Shown here: positions 28,613 through 37,883 of the stretch, piece after piece
Layout: every line of letters starts with the position of its first letter
How positions within the stretch are numbered: position 1 is the first letter of the stretch
Source: Aquamicrobium lusatiense
GTDB taxonomy: Bacteria; Pseudomonadota; Alphaproteobacteria; Rhizobiales; Rhizobiaceae
Length of the DNA: 64,000 nucleotides
Assembly: GCF_014201615.1 (NCBI RefSeq)
Contig: NZ_JACHEU010000001.1
Location: forward strand, 763,631-827,630
Direction: 5' to 3'
Notes under the pieces: model-generated
Database searches by the model: none
What the model was told of the DNA's origin: nothing
The model's input: only the letters and a program-made list of their open reading frames with translations
Position numbers and translations under genes: made by a program

Positions 28613-29617
28613 TCATCCTGCCAGCTGTATCAGATAATAGGTGACGGCCGAAATGATCGCCGTTGCCGGAAGCGTCACCACCCAGGCGATTACGATATTG
28701 CCGGCAATGCCCCAGCGCACCGCCGAAACGCGGCGCGCCGCACCCACGCCGATTATGGCGCCGGTGATGGTGTGGGTGGTCGAAACCGGAATGCCGAGCC
28801 AGGTGGCGCCGAACAGGGTGATCGCCCCGCCGGTCTCGGCGCAGAACCCCTGCATCGGGTTCAGCCGGGTGATCTTGGAACCCATCGTGTGCACGATGCG
28901 CCAGCCGCCGAACAGCGTGCCCAGCGCCAGAACCGCCTGACAGCTCAGCACCACCCACAGCGGCACGTAGAAGGTATCGCCCAGCATGCCCTGCGAGTAG
29001 AGCAGCACGGCGATGATGCCCATCGTCTTCTGCGCGTCGTTGCCGCCATGGCCGAGCGAGTAGAGCGAGGCGGAAATGAATTGCAGCACGCGGAACGAGC
29101 GGTCGACCGCGAACGGGGTCTGGCGCACGAAGAGCCATGACACGATCAGGATCAGCACAAGAGCGAGAACGAAGCCGGTGAGCGGCGACAGCACGATGGC
29201 GGACGTGGTCTTGAGAACACCCGTCCACACCACGGCGCCGGTTCCGGCCTTGGCGATGCCCGCCCCCAGCAGGCCGCCGATCAGCGCATGCGAACTGCTC
29301 GATGGAATGCCGGCAAGCCATGTGATGATGTTCCACGCGATCGCCCCTGCAAGGGCCGCGAAGATCACGCCGGGCGTGACGATGTCGGCATCGACAATGC
29401 CGGTTCCCAGCGTCTCGGCCACATGCAGGCCGAAGAACAGGAAGGCGATGAAGTTGAAGAAGGCGGCCCACATCACCGCATATTGCGGCCGCAGCACCCG
29501 CGTGGAGACGATGGTCGCGATGGAGTTCGCGGCATCGTGCAGCCCGTTGAGGAAATCGAAGAACAGGGCGACGCCGATCAGGCCGATCAGCAGCGGGAGG
29601 GCGATTGTGGCGTCCAT
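28613..29617 (-). CDS. pit: inorganic phosphate transporter, Pit family
   Basis: Low-affinity phosphate/proton symporter of 334 residues in the inner membrane, with about ten hydrophobic helices. The two PHO4 signature copies are recognisable: DFLNGLHDAANSIATIVSTR near the N-terminus, and GHGGNDAQKTMGIIAVLL in the middle. It starts 6 bases after the DUF47 stop, matching the orfA-pit operon of Sinorhizobium. Confidence 0.95.
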   Translation of the reverse strand: MDATIALPLLIGLIGVALFFDFLNGLHDAANSIATIVSTRVLRPQYAVMWAAFFNFIAFLFFGLHVAETLGTGIVDADIVTPGVIFAALAGAIAWNIITWLAGIPSSSSHALIGGLLGAGIAKAGTGAVVWTGVLKTTSAIVLSPLTGFVLALVLILIVSWLFVRQTPFAVDRSFRVLQFISASLYSLGHGGNDAQKTMGIIAVLLYSQGMLGDTFYVPLWVVLSCQAVLALGTLFGGWRIVHTMGSKITRLNPMQGFCAETGGAITLFGATWLGIPVSTTHTITGAIIGVGAARRVSAVRWGIAGNIVIAWVVTLPATAIISAVTYYLIQLAG

Positions 29618-29623
29618 GTCGGA

Positions 29624-30265
29624 TCAGACGTTCTCGATGACGATGCCGGAAATCTCGCTCGCCACGTCCTCGAAACGGTCCACGACCTTTTCAAGCTGGT
29701 TGTAGAGTTCCGAGCCGACGAAATAAGCCAGTGCGTCCCCCTTCGCGTGACGGCGGTAGAGGTCGCGCAATCCGCGCTCATACAGATCGTCGGAGCGCTC
29801 TTCCACCTTCACCACTTCCTCAGCGATCTCGCTGAGGCGATGCACGTTCTGGCCGACCTTGTTGAGCAGGGGAACGGCTTCGGCGACCAGCCTCGCGGCT
29901 TCGACAACGGCGACGCCCATTTCCTGCATCAGCGGATCGAACTCGGTCTGCTCGAAGCGGCGTACGGTCTTGACCGTCTTGTGCATCATGTCGATGGCGT
30001 CATCCATCGACTGAATGAGATCCTGAATGTCGCTGCGGTCGAAGGGTGTGATGAAGGAGCGGCGCACTGCCAGCATCACCTCGGCGGTGATGAGGTCGGC
30101 CTCTTTCTCCAGACGCACGATCTCGTCGGCATTCCTGTCGACATCTTTTCCGGCAAGCAGTTGCTGCAGGGCTTCGGCGGCCCCCACAACAGCATGGGAA
30201 TGACGTTCAAAGAGATCGAAGAACTTGTCCTCGCGCGGAAGCATTTTCCGGAACCAGCCAAGCAT
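29624..30265 (-). CDS. DUF47 / PhoU-like accessory protein of Pit
   Basis: All-helical DUF47 protein of 213 residues (MLGWFRKMLPREDKFFDLFE ... RSFITPFDRSDIQDLIQSMD). These PhoU-related proteins regulate or assist the neighbouring Pit transporter in the cytoplasm. Position upstream of pit with a 6-base gap gives the pairing. I saw no convincing PHO box in the 180 bases upstream, although this gene is known to be phosphate-regulated in some rhizobia. Confidence 0.92.
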   Translation of the reverse strand: MLGWFRKMLPREDKFFDLFERHSHAVVGAAEALQQLLAGKDVDRNADEIVRLEKEADLITAEVMLAVRRSFITPFDRSDIQDLIQSMDDAIDMMHKTVKTVRRFEQTEFDPLMQEMGVAVVEAARLVAEAVPLLNKVGQNVHRLSEIAEEVVKVEERSDDLYERGLRDLYRRHAKGDALAYFVGSELYNQLEKVVDRFEDVASEISGIVIENV

Positions 30266-30447
30266 GTCGGATCTTTCGTCGGTTATCGATGTTTCCCCTT
30301 AACGCCGGTTTGCCGGAACGCAAACACATAGTCGGCTGAAAAATGTGGAAGTTCGGCTCAAATTTCGTCTTTTGACGGATGACTTGCGAAGCCGGGCAAT
30401 TTCACAGACCCTAGAGGCAAAGATCGCCAGTCAGGCTTCGGGTTCGC

Positions 30448-31347
30448 ATGATCGACAAGCTGGAATTCTTCATCGCCCTTGCCCGTGAGGAGCATTTCGG
30501 CCGCGCGGCTGAAATCTGCGGCGTCACGCAGCCCACCCTTTCGGCGGCGATCAAGCAGCTTGAGGACCAGCTCGGCGTCATGCTGGTCAAGCGCGGTTCG
30601 CGCTTCCAGGGGCTGACGGCGGAGGGCGATCAGGTACTGGTGTGGGCTCGCCGCATCGTCGGCGACGCACACGCCATGCGCGAGGAAATGCGCGCGGCGC
30701 GGCACGGCCTGTCGGGGCGCATCCGCATAGCCGCCATCCCGACCGCGCTGGCGATGATGCCGCGCCTGACGACGCCGTTCCGCGAAAAGCATCCGGGCGT
30801 GACGTTCTCGATCATGTCGCGCACGTCGATCGAAATCCTGTCGCTGCTCGGCAATTTCGAGATTGACGCCGGCATCACCTATCTCGACAACGAGCCGCTT
30901 GGCCGCGTGACCAGCGTGCCGCTCTATCATGAGCGCTATCAGCTCATCACCTCGGCCGGCAATCCGCTGGCCGAGCGGGAGAAGGTGACGTGGAAGGAGG
31001 TTAGCCGGCTGCCGCTCTGTCTGCTGACGCCAGATATGCAGAACCGCCGCATCATCGACCAGCATCTGGCCGAGGCCGGGGTGCAGATGCGGCCCACGCT
31101 GGAATCGAATTCCATGATCGTGCTGTTCTCGCATATCCGCACCGGCAAATGGTCGTCGATCATGCCGCTCACCCTCACCGAGACCCTTGGCTTCGCCGAG
31201 CCGATCCGTGCGATTCCCATTGTGGAACCGGATGCCAGCCACATTGTCGGTCTCGTCGTGGGACCACGCCTGCCGCACACGCCTCTGGTTTCGGGCCTGC
31301 TGGACGAGGCAAGGGCGCTGGCCCGGTTTTTTCAGCGCGAAAGATAA
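30448..31347 (+). CDS. fdsR: LysR-family regulator of the formate dehydrogenase operon
   Basis: LysR regulator of 299 residues. N-terminal winged HTH (HFGRAAEICGVTQPTLSAAIKQLEDQLG), then an effector domain (GRIRIAAIPTALAMMPRL). It is transcribed in the same direction as, and directly upstream of, fdsG. The 150-base gap between them carries a LysR-type inverted repeat (31387-31405). Equivalent to FdsR of Cupriavidus, which senses formate; the assignment here is by position. Confidence 0.88.
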   Translation: MIDKLEFFIALAREEHFGRAAEICGVTQPTLSAAIKQLEDQLGVMLVKRGSRFQGLTAEGDQVLVWARRIVGDAHAMREEMRAARHGLSGRIRIAAIPTALAMMPRLTTPFREKHPGVTFSIMSRTSIEILSLLGNFEIDAGITYLDNEPLGRVTSVPLYHERYQLITSAGNPLAEREKVTWKEVSRLPLCLLTPDMQNRRIIDQHLAEAGVQMRPTLESNSMIVLFSHIRTGKWSSIMPLTLTETLGFAEPIRAIPIVEPDASHIVGLVVGPRLPHTPLVSGLLDEARALARFFQRER

Positions 31348-31386
31348 TTCAGTATTTCCTTGTAGTTATGTTATTTCACTGACTGT

Positions 31387-31458
31387 TGATAGGAAACTTC
31401 TATCACTTGACGGAAAGTGACTATTGATCAGAGCGTTATTCTCTGATTGCATAACGCT
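31387..31458 (+). promoter_or_regulatory. fds operator region with three inverted repeats
   Basis: IR1 is TGATAG-N7-CTATCA (31387-31405), the T-N11-A layout of LysR boxes, followed at once by a -35-like TTGACG (31407-31412). IR2 is ATCAGAG-N7-CTCTGAT (31427-31447). IR3 is AGCGTTAT / ATAACGCT (31432-31458) and overlaps IR2. No good -10 box follows TTGACG, so an activator-dependent promoter is likely. Confidence 0.6.
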
Positions 31459-31499
31459 ATGGCGAAGGGAGATCGCCGGGAATTCAGGGAGGGCGCTGC

Positions 31500-31979
31500 A
31501 TGGTCATGCAGAGCGCAGGTACCGGGATCGAAGCGCAGGTTGCGTCGATCGTCGATGGCATGAGAGGCATGGAGGGGCCGCTTCTGCCCATCCTGCACGA
31601 GGTGCAGGAGGAGTTCGGCTATGTGCCGCAGGAAGCCCTGCCGGTTATCGCCAAGGCCCTCAACCTGTCGCGTGCCGAGGTTTATGGCGTCGTTTCCTTC
31701 TATCACGACTACCGCAGGGAGCCGGCCGGCCGCCATGTGCTGAAGGTCTGCCAGGCCGAATCCTGCCAGTCGATGGGCTCTGACGAGGTCGCTGCACGTT
31801 TCAAGCAGGCGCTCGGCATCGGCTTTCACCAGACCACCCCCGATGGGCGGGTGACGCTGGAGCCAGTCTATTGCCTCGGCATGTGCGCCTGCTCGCCGGC
31901 CGCCATGCTCGACGGCGAGGTCATCGGCCGCATCGATGCCGCGCGCGTCGACGAGATCATCGCGGAGGTGCGCCGGTGA
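31500..31979 (+). CDS. fdsG: formate dehydrogenase gamma subunit (2Fe-2S, NuoE-like)
   Basis: Subunit of 159 residues of the soluble NAD-dependent formate dehydrogenase. A thioredoxin-like fold binds one 2Fe-2S cluster through four Cys: CQAESC and, about 40 residues on, CLGMC. GGGAGGG precedes the ATG; a second ATG two codons later is possible. It passes electrons within the FdsBG diaphorase module. Confidence 0.95.
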   Translation: MVMQSAGTGIEAQVASIVDGMRGMEGPLLPILHEVQEEFGYVPQEALPVIAKALNLSRAEVYGVVSFYHDYRREPAGRHVLKVCQAESCQSMGSDEVAARFKQALGIGFHQTTPDGRVTLEPVYCLGMCACSPAAMLDGEVIGRIDAARVDEIIAEVRR

Positions 31980-33532
31980 AGCCAGTCATCTACATCCCCG
32001 GCGATTCAGGCGCGCTGGCACTCGGAGCCGACAAGGTCGCAGCAGCCATTTCCGCCGAGCTGAAGGAGCGCGGCATCGAGGCAAAGATCGTGCGCAACGG
32101 TTCGCGGGGCGCCTACTTTCTGGAGCCCATGGTCGAGGTCGGGACCGATGCGGGCCGTGTCGCTTACGGTCCGGTGCGCCCGTCTCAGGTAAAGGGCCTG
32201 TTCGATGCCGGCTTCCTGACCGGCGGCGCACATGAGCTGTCGCTGGGCGACCCGGAAAAAATCCCGTTCTTCGCGCGCCAGACGCGGCTGACCTTCGCCC
32301 GCTGCGGCATCACCGATCCGTTTTCGCTGGAGGATTACGAGCGCCATGGCGGGCTTGCCGGCCTGCGCAAGGCTGCCGCGATGGCTCCCCTCGACATCGT
32401 GACCGAGGTGACGGAATCGGGCCTGCGCGGGCGCGGCGGCGCCGGCTTCCCCACCGGCATCAAGTGGAAAACGGTGCTCGATACGGATGATGTGCGCAAA
32501 TACATCGTCTGCAACGCCGACGAAGGCGATTCCGGCACCTTTGCCGATCGCATGATCATGGAGGGCGATCCCTTCGTGCTGATCGAGGGCATGGCGATCG
32601 CCGGCCTTGCCACCGGCGCGACCAAGGGCTTCCTCTACACCCGTTCCGAATATCCGCATGCCATAGCCGCCATGCGCCGGGCCGTGGAAATCGCACGGCG
32701 CGCGAAAATCCTGGGGCCGGATGTGATGGGCTCGGGCCGCGCCTTCGACATGGAAGTGCGCGAGGGCGCCGGCGCCTATGTCTGCGGCGAGGAAACGGCG
32801 CTGCTCGACAGTCTCGAGGGCAAGCGCGGCATGGTGCGCGCCAAGCCGCCGCTGCCGGCCCACAAGGGCCTGTTCGGCAAGCCGACGGTGATCAACAACG
32901 TCATCAGTCTCGCCTCCGTGCCGATCATTCTCGACAAGGGCGCCGCCTACTATAAGGACTTCGGCATGGGCCGCTCGCGCGGCACCATCCCGATCCAGAT
33001 CGCCGGCAACATCCGCTATCCCGGCCTGTTCGAAACCGCCTTCGGCCTGACGCTCGGCGAAATCGTCGACGACATCGGCGGCGGCGCCGCGACCGGCCGC
33101 CCGGTCAAGGCGGTGCAGGTGGGCGGACCGCTCGGCGCCTATTTCCCGCGCGATCTGTTCGATACGCCCTTCGACTACGAGGCCTTCGCGGCCAAGGATG
33201 GCCTGATCGGCCATGCCGGTATCACCGTCTTCGACGACAGTGCCGATATGCTGAAGCAGGCGCGCTTCGCCATGGAGTTCTGCGCGATAGAGAGCTGCGG
33301 CAAGTGCACGCCCTGCCGTATCGGTTCCACGCGCGGTGTCGAGGTGCTGGACAAGCTGGCCGCCGGGATTGCGCCGGACAACCAGATCGAACTCGTCACC
33401 GACCTGTGCAACACCATGAAGTTCGGCTCGCTCTGCGCGCTGGGCGGTTTTACGCCCTATCCGGTCATGAGTGCGCTGACCCACTTCCCCGAAGATTTCA
33501 GGCCGGCGCCGATGCGGGAGGCCGCTGAATGA
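31976..33532 (+). CDS. fdsB: formate dehydrogenase beta subunit (NADH/FMN, NuoF-like)
   Basis: 518 residues from a GTG that overlaps the fdsG stop (GTGA). The first 110 residues form a thioredoxin-like extension; then come the NuoF-type FMN/NADH motifs GRGGAGFPTGIKW and GAGAYVCGEETALLDSLEG, and the 4Fe-4S site ESCGKCTPCRIGSTRG. This subunit reduces NAD with electrons from formate. Its stop overlaps the next gene by 4 bases. Confidence 0.95.
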   Translation: MKPVIYIPGDSGALALGADKVAAAISAELKERGIEAKIVRNGSRGAYFLEPMVEVGTDAGRVAYGPVRPSQVKGLFDAGFLTGGAHELSLGDPEKIPFFARQTRLTFARCGITDPFSLEDYERHGGLAGLRKAAAMAPLDIVTEVTESGLRGRGGAGFPTGIKWKTVLDTDDVRKYIVCNADEGDSGTFADRMIMEGDPFVLIEGMAIAGLATGATKGFLYTRSEYPHAIAAMRRAVEIARRAKILGPDVMGSGRAFDMEVREGAGAYVCGEETALLDSLEGKRGMVRAKPPLPAHKGLFGKPTVINNVISLASVPIILDKGAAYYKDFGMGRSRGTIPIQIAGNIRYPGLFETAFGLTLGEIVDDIGGGAATGRPVKAVQVGGPLGAYFPRDLFDTPFDYEAFAAKDGLIGHAGITVFDDSADMLKQARFAMEFCAIESCGKCTPCRIGSTRGVEVLDKLAAGIAPDNQIELVTDLCNTMKFGSLCALGGFTPYPVMSALTHFPEDFRPAPMREAAE

Positions 33533-33750
33533 CGACGCAGGATAAGGTCAGGGGTCCGGCTTCCTACTTTCCGTCGATCGAGCAAAAGTACGGAAAGCCG
33601 ATCTCGCACTGGAAAGACCTTATCAAAAGCCAGACCGGCAAGAAGCACATGGAGCTTGTCGCTTGGCTGAAGGAAACGCATGGCCTCGGCCATGGCCACG
33701 CCAACGCGCTTGTCGCTGATACGCTCGCGGCACGCAAAGGCAAAGACTGA
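33529..33750 (+). CDS. DUF4287 small protein inside the fds operon
   Basis: 73 residues, charged and helical, with SYFPSIEQKYGKPISHWKDL and MELVAWLKETHGLGHGHANA, the pattern of the DUF4287 domain. Its ATG overlaps the fdsB stop (ATGA), so it is made together with FdsB. No cofactor motif, signal or membrane helix is visible. Standard fds operons run fdsG-B-A directly; the function of this extra gene is unknown. DUF4287 proteins are also found away from formate dehydrogenase, so the association may be incidental. Confidence 0.85.
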   Translation: MTTQDKVRGPASYFPSIEQKYGKPISHWKDLIKSQTGKKHMELVAWLKETHGLGHGHANALVADTLAARKGKD

Positions 33751-33791
33751 ACCGGCGCCGGAAGAGCGCTGCTTTCAAGGGGAGTCTCGAC

Positions 33792-36665
33792 ATGGGTCTC
33801 GTTCACGAAACCGACTACGGCACACCTGAATCGCGGGCCGAAAAGCAGGTCACGCTGATTGTCGACGGCAAGCCGGTCACGGTTCCGGAAGGAACCTCGA
33901 TCATGCGCGCTTCGATGGAGGCGGGGGTCGAGATTCCGAAGCTGTGCGCCACCGACATGCTGGACTCCTTCGGCTCCTGCCGCATCTGCCTGGTGGAGAT
34001 CGAGGGCCGCAACGGAACGCCCGCTTCCTGCACCACGCCGGTGGGCGAAGGCATGGTCGTCCACACCCGCTCCGACCGGCTCGATGCCATCCGCAAGGGT
34101 GTGATGGAGCTTTACGTTTCCGATCATCCCAGCGGCTGGAATGAACAGCGCGGCACCGGCCAGAGCGAATTCGACAAGGTGGCGGCCACCGTCGGGCTCG
34201 ACCAGAATCGCTACGGTCTGGATGGGCGCAACCACGTTGCGCCCGGCAACGGATCACTTAACATCGACTATCTGGTCCGCGACGAAACCAACCCCTATTT
34301 CACCTATGATCCTTCCCAGTGCATCGTCTGCTCGCGCTGCGTGCGGGCCTGCGAGGACGTGCAGGGCACCTTCGCGCTGACCATCGATGGCCGGGGCTTC
34401 GATTCCCGCATCACCCCCGGCATGCACGAGGACTTCGTGGAGTCCGAATGCGTGTCCTGCGGCGCCTGCGTGCAGGCCTGCCCCACCGATGCGCTGCGCG
34501 AAAAGACCGTTCTCGAACACGGCATGCCGGAGCGCTCCGTGGTCACAACCTGCGCTTATTGCGGCGTCGGCTGCTCGTTCAAGGCTGAGGTCAAGGGCGA
34601 TGAGGTGCTGCGCATGGTGCCCTACAAGGGCGGCGAGGCCAATCATGGCCACAGCTGCGTCAAGGGCCGCTTCGCCTATGGCTATGCCACGCACAGAGAC
34701 CGCATCCTGAAGCCGATGATCCGCGAGCGGATTTCCGATCCGTGGCGCGAGGTGAGCTGGGAGGAGGCGATCAGCCACGCGGCAAGCGAGTTCCGCCGCA
34801 TCCAGTATCAGTACGGCCGCGCCTCCATCGGCGGCATCACCTCCTCGCGCTGCACGAACGAAGAAACCTACCTCGTCCAGAAGCTGGTGCGTCAGGGCTT
34901 CGGCAACAACAATGTCGACACCTGCGCCCGCGTCTGCCATTCGCCGACCGGCTATGGCCTCGGTCAGGCCTATGGCACATCGGCAGGAACGCAGGACTTC
35001 GATTCGGTTGAGGAAAGCGATGTCATCGTCGTCATCGGCGCCAATCCGACCGATGCGCATCCCGTGTTCGGCTCGCGCATGAAGAAGCGCATCCGCGAAG
35101 GCGCGCGTCTGATCGTCATCGATCCGCGCCGCACCGATCTCGTCAAGAGCCCGCATATCAGGGCGGATTACCATCTGGCGCTGCGGCCCGGCACCAATGT
35201 CGCCATGCTCACCGCGATTGCCCATGTCATCGTCACCGAAGGTCTGGTGAACGAGCAGTTCGTACGCGAGCGCTGCGAATGGGATGCTTTTCAGGACTGG
35301 GCCGAATTCGTCGCCGACGAAGCCAACAGCCCTGAAGCAATCGCCGACTACATCGGTGTGCCTGCCGAAGACATCCGCGGGGCCGCGCGCCTCTACGCCA
35401 CCGGCGGCAACGGCGCGATCTATTACGGCCTCGGCGTGACCGAGCACAGCCAGGGCTCGACCTCGGTGATGGCCATCGCCAACCTCGCCATGGCGACCGG
35501 CAATATCGGCCGCCGCGGCGTCGGCGTGAATCCGCTGCGCGGTCAGAACAATGTGCAGGGCTCCTGCGACATGGGTTCGTTCCCGCACGAGCTGCCGGGC
35601 TATCGCCACATCTCAGGCGATGCCACCCGCGCCATTTTCGAGGAACTGTGGGGCGTCAAGCTCGACAACGAGCCGGGCCTGCGCATTCCCAACATGCTGG
35701 ATGCCGCCGTCGACGGCACCTTCAAGGGCATCTATGTGCAGGGCGAGGACATTCTCCAGTCCGATCCCGACACGCATCACGTCGCCGCCGGCCTCGCGGC
35801 CATGGAATGCGTGGTGGTTCAGGACCTGTTCCTGAACGAGACCGCCAACTATGCCCATGTGTTCCTGCCGGGTTCGACCTTCATGGAGAAGGACGGCACC
35901 TTCACCAATGCCGAACGCCGCATCAACCGCGTGCGCAAGGTGATGGAGCCGAAAGCCCGTTATGCGGACTGGGAGGCGACGCAGGAACTGGCGCGCGCCC
36001 TCGGTTTCGACTGGAACTACACCCACCCTTCGCAGATCATGGATGAAATCGCGGCCACGACGCCGAGCTTCGCCAATGTGTCCTACGAGCTGCTGGAGAA
36101 GATGGGCTCCGTGCAGTGGCCCTGCAACGACAGCGCGCCTGAAGGCACGCCGATCATGCATCTCGACGGCTTCGTGCGCGGCAAGGGCAAATTCATCCGC
36201 ACCGAATATGTGGCGACCGACGAGAAGACGGGTCCGCGCTTCCCGCTGCTGCTCACTACCGGCCGCATTCTGTCGCAATATAATGTCGGCGCACAGACGC
36301 GGCGCACGGACAATGTCGTGTGGCATGACGAGGACCGGCTGGAAATCCATCCCCACGATGCCGAGCATCGCGGCATCCGCAACGGCGACTGGGTGCGCGT
36401 GGCAAGCCGCGCCGGCGAGACGACGCTGCGGGCGCTGATCACGGACCGGGTCTCGCCGGGCGTGGTCTACACCACATTCCACCATCCGCTGACACAGGCC
36501 AATGTCGTCACCACCGACTATTCGGACTGGGCGACCAACTGTCCCGAATACAAGGTCACTGCCGTGCAGATCATGCCGTCCAACGGCCCGAGCGACTGGC
36601 AGGTCGAGTATGAGGAGCAGGCCCGCCGCAGCCGGCGCATCGCGCCGCTGGCCGCTGCCGAGTGA
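33792..36665 (+). CDS. fdsA: formate dehydrogenase alpha subunit, molybdopterin
   Basis: Catalytic subunit of 957 residues, oxidising formate to CO2. Domain order: N-terminal 2Fe-2S ferredoxin (DSFGSCRICLVEIEGRNGTP), a NuoG-type Cys/His cluster site, two 4Fe-4S ferredoxin sites (CIVCSRCVRACED; CVSCGACVQACPTDALREK), then the molybdopterin part opening with a 4Fe-4S motif (CAYCGVGCSFKAEV). The molybdenum ligand is a cysteine in ARVCHSPTGYGLG; the codon is TGC, not a selenocysteine TGA. The C-terminal molydopterin-binding domain contains TTGRILSQYNVGAQ. The start is preceded by AAGGGGAG. It is cytoplasmic, with no twin-arginine signal. Confidence 0.96.
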   Translation: MGLVHETDYGTPESRAEKQVTLIVDGKPVTVPEGTSIMRASMEAGVEIPKLCATDMLDSFGSCRICLVEIEGRNGTPASCTTPVGEGMVVHTRSDRLDAIRKGVMELYVSDHPSGWNEQRGTGQSEFDKVAATVGLDQNRYGLDGRNHVAPGNGSLNIDYLVRDETNPYFTYDPSQCIVCSRCVRACEDVQGTFALTIDGRGFDSRITPGMHEDFVESECVSCGACVQACPTDALREKTVLEHGMPERSVVTTCAYCGVGCSFKAEVKGDEVLRMVPYKGGEANHGHSCVKGRFAYGYATHRDRILKPMIRERISDPWREVSWEEAISHAASEFRRIQYQYGRASIGGITSSRCTNEETYLVQKLVRQGFGNNNVDTCARVCHSPTGYGLGQAYGTSAGTQDFDSVEESDVIVVIGANPTDAHPVFGSRMKKRIREGARLIVIDPRRTDLVKSPHIRADYHLALRPGTNVAMLTAIAHVIVTEGLVNEQFVRERCEWDAFQDWAEFVADEANSPEAIADYIGVPAEDIRGAARLYATGGNGAIYYGLGVTEHSQGSTSVMAIANLAMATGNIGRRGVGVNPLRGQNNVQGSCDMGSFPHELPGYRHISGDATRAIFEELWGVKLDNEPGLRIPNMLDAAVDGTFKGIYVQGEDILQSDPDTHHVAAGLAAMECVVVQDLFLNETANYAHVFLPGSTFMEKDGTFTNAERRINRVRKVMEPKARYADWEATQELARALGFDWNYTHPSQIMDEIAATTPSFANVSYELLEKMGSVQWPCNDSAPEGTPIMHLDGFVRGKGKFIRTEYVATDEKTGPRFPLLLTTGRILSQYNVGAQTRRTDNVVWHDEDRLEIHPHDAEHRGIRNGDWVRVASRAGETTLRALITDRVSPGVVYTTFHHPLTQANVVTTDYSDWATNCPEYKVTAVQIMPSNGPSDWQVEYEEQARRSRRIAPLAAAE

Positions 36666-36733
36666 AAAAGCGGGTGAACAGGTGCGGCGGGGCAGGGAAG
36701 ACGCAGGACGGTGCATGATGCTATGGTTGCGCC

Positions 36734-37621
36734 ATGACACGTTCTGACACTGTGCTTTCCCAAACCTGTTCTCCAGCCACGTCCGATGGCGTTGAAGACC
36801 CGCGCCCTGTCGTCACCGCGACGCGGCGCATCACCCACCGTGCCGAGGGTATCGCGGCAGCCGATCGCATGGTGCCGGAGGAGACGCCGATCGCGCTCTC
36901 GTATGGTGGCACCACCCATGCGGTGATGATGGCTTCGCCCGCCGATTTCGAGGATTTCGCGCTCGGCTTTTCCATAACCGAGGGCATTGTCGCGGCGGCC
37001 GGCGAGATCGACGCGGTGGAGGTTCAGGATCTGGGAGCTGGCATCGACATCCAGATCCGCCTGCGCGACAGCGCCAACAGGCGCTTCGAAGCCCGGCGTC
37101 GCCGGCTCGCCGGCCCGGTTGGCTGCGGCCTGTGCGGCATCGAGTCGATCGAGGAGGCGATGCGCAGCGTGGACGAGGTGGATGCCTCGCAGCTCAGGCT
37201 GACGCCCGATGACATCACCCGCTCGGTGCGGCTTCTGTCGGGCCTGCAGCCGATGCACCGGCAAACGGGCGCCGTTCATGCAGCGGGCTTCTATCTGCCA
37301 GGCAAGGGCGTGGTCATGGCCCGCGAGGATGTGGGCCGCCACAACGCGCTGGACAAGCTCGCCGGTGCGCTGTCACGGGAAGGCATTTCCGGGCAGGGTG
37401 GTGCGGTGGTCGTGACCTCGCGCGTTTCCGTCGAAATGGTGCAGAAAACCGCTGCCATCGGCGCGCCCTTCATCATCGCCGTCTCCGCGCCGACGGCGCT
37501 TGCTATAAGAACCGCCGAAGCCGCAGGCATGACGCTGATCGCGCTGGTGCGCGGCGATGATTTCGACATCTTCACCCATCCCGATCGCGTCGTTACCGGA
37601 GGTGCCCGGCATGTCGCCTGA
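36734..37621 (+). CDS. fdhD: formate dehydrogenase accessory sulfurtransferase
   Basis: FdhD/FdsC of 295 residues, which sulfurates the molybdenum cofactor needed by FdsA. The sulfur-relay cysteines are in VGCGLCGIES, and the C-terminal cofactor-binding region has VVMAREDVGRHNALDKL. In the fds nomenclature this is fdsC. It overlaps fdsD by 11 bases. Confidence 0.95.
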   Translation: MTRSDTVLSQTCSPATSDGVEDPRPVVTATRRITHRAEGIAAADRMVPEETPIALSYGGTTHAVMMASPADFEDFALGFSITEGIVAAAGEIDAVEVQDLGAGIDIQIRLRDSANRRFEARRRRLAGPVGCGLCGIESIEEAMRSVDEVDASQLRLTPDDITRSVRLLSGLQPMHRQTGAVHAAGFYLPGKGVVMAREDVGRHNALDKLAGALSREGISGQGGAVVVTSRVSVEMVQKTAAIGAPFIIAVSAPTALAIRTAEAAGMTLIALVRGDDFDIFTHPDRVVTGGARHVA

Positions 37622-37847
37622 CAAGCTCGTCTACCAGGCCAATCAGATCGCCCGGTTCTTTCACTCAAAGCCGCATGAAGAGGGTGTCGCCGGCATTGCC
37701 GAGCACATCAACAAGTTCTGGGAGCCGCGCATGCGCCGCCAGTTCTTCGAGCTCATCAGGGCTGGAGATGCGGGTTTCGACACTCTGGTCGTCGAGGCCG
37801 CTGCGCATATCCGTCCGCCCCCGGCAGCCGAAAAGGTCGCTGGCTGA
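37611..37847 (+). CDS. fdsD: formate dehydrogenase delta subunit
   Basis: FdsD of 78 residues (MSPDKLVYQANQIARFFHSK ... INKFWEPRMRRQFFELIRAG). A small subunit needed for maturation or stability of the molybdenum enzyme. The ATG at 37611 lies inside the last codons of fdhD and is the accepted family start. Confidence 0.93.
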   Translation: MSPDKLVYQANQIARFFHSKPHEEGVAGIAEHINKFWEPRMRRQFFELIRAGDAGFDTLVVEAAAHIRPPPAAEKVAG

Positions 37848-37883
37848 CGCCATCGGAGGTTTCGCAAAAGGATCGGCCCGGAT

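Noticed and set aside
30266..30447. PHO box before the DUF47-pit operon
   Set aside because: Only a loose TGACGGATGAC match was seen, not the tandem CTGTCAT pattern.
31424..31460. Intrinsic terminator after the LysR gene
   Set aside because: The repeats at 31427-31458 lack a T-run and lie within the fds promoter region, so control of fds is more likely.
32006..33484. 492-codon minus-strand frame opposite fdsB
   Set aside because: Antisense shadow; the plus strand encodes all NuoF-type motifs.
33792..36665. Selenocysteine formate dehydrogenase
   Set aside because: The molybdenum ligand codon is TGC (Cys) and the frame has no internal TGA.
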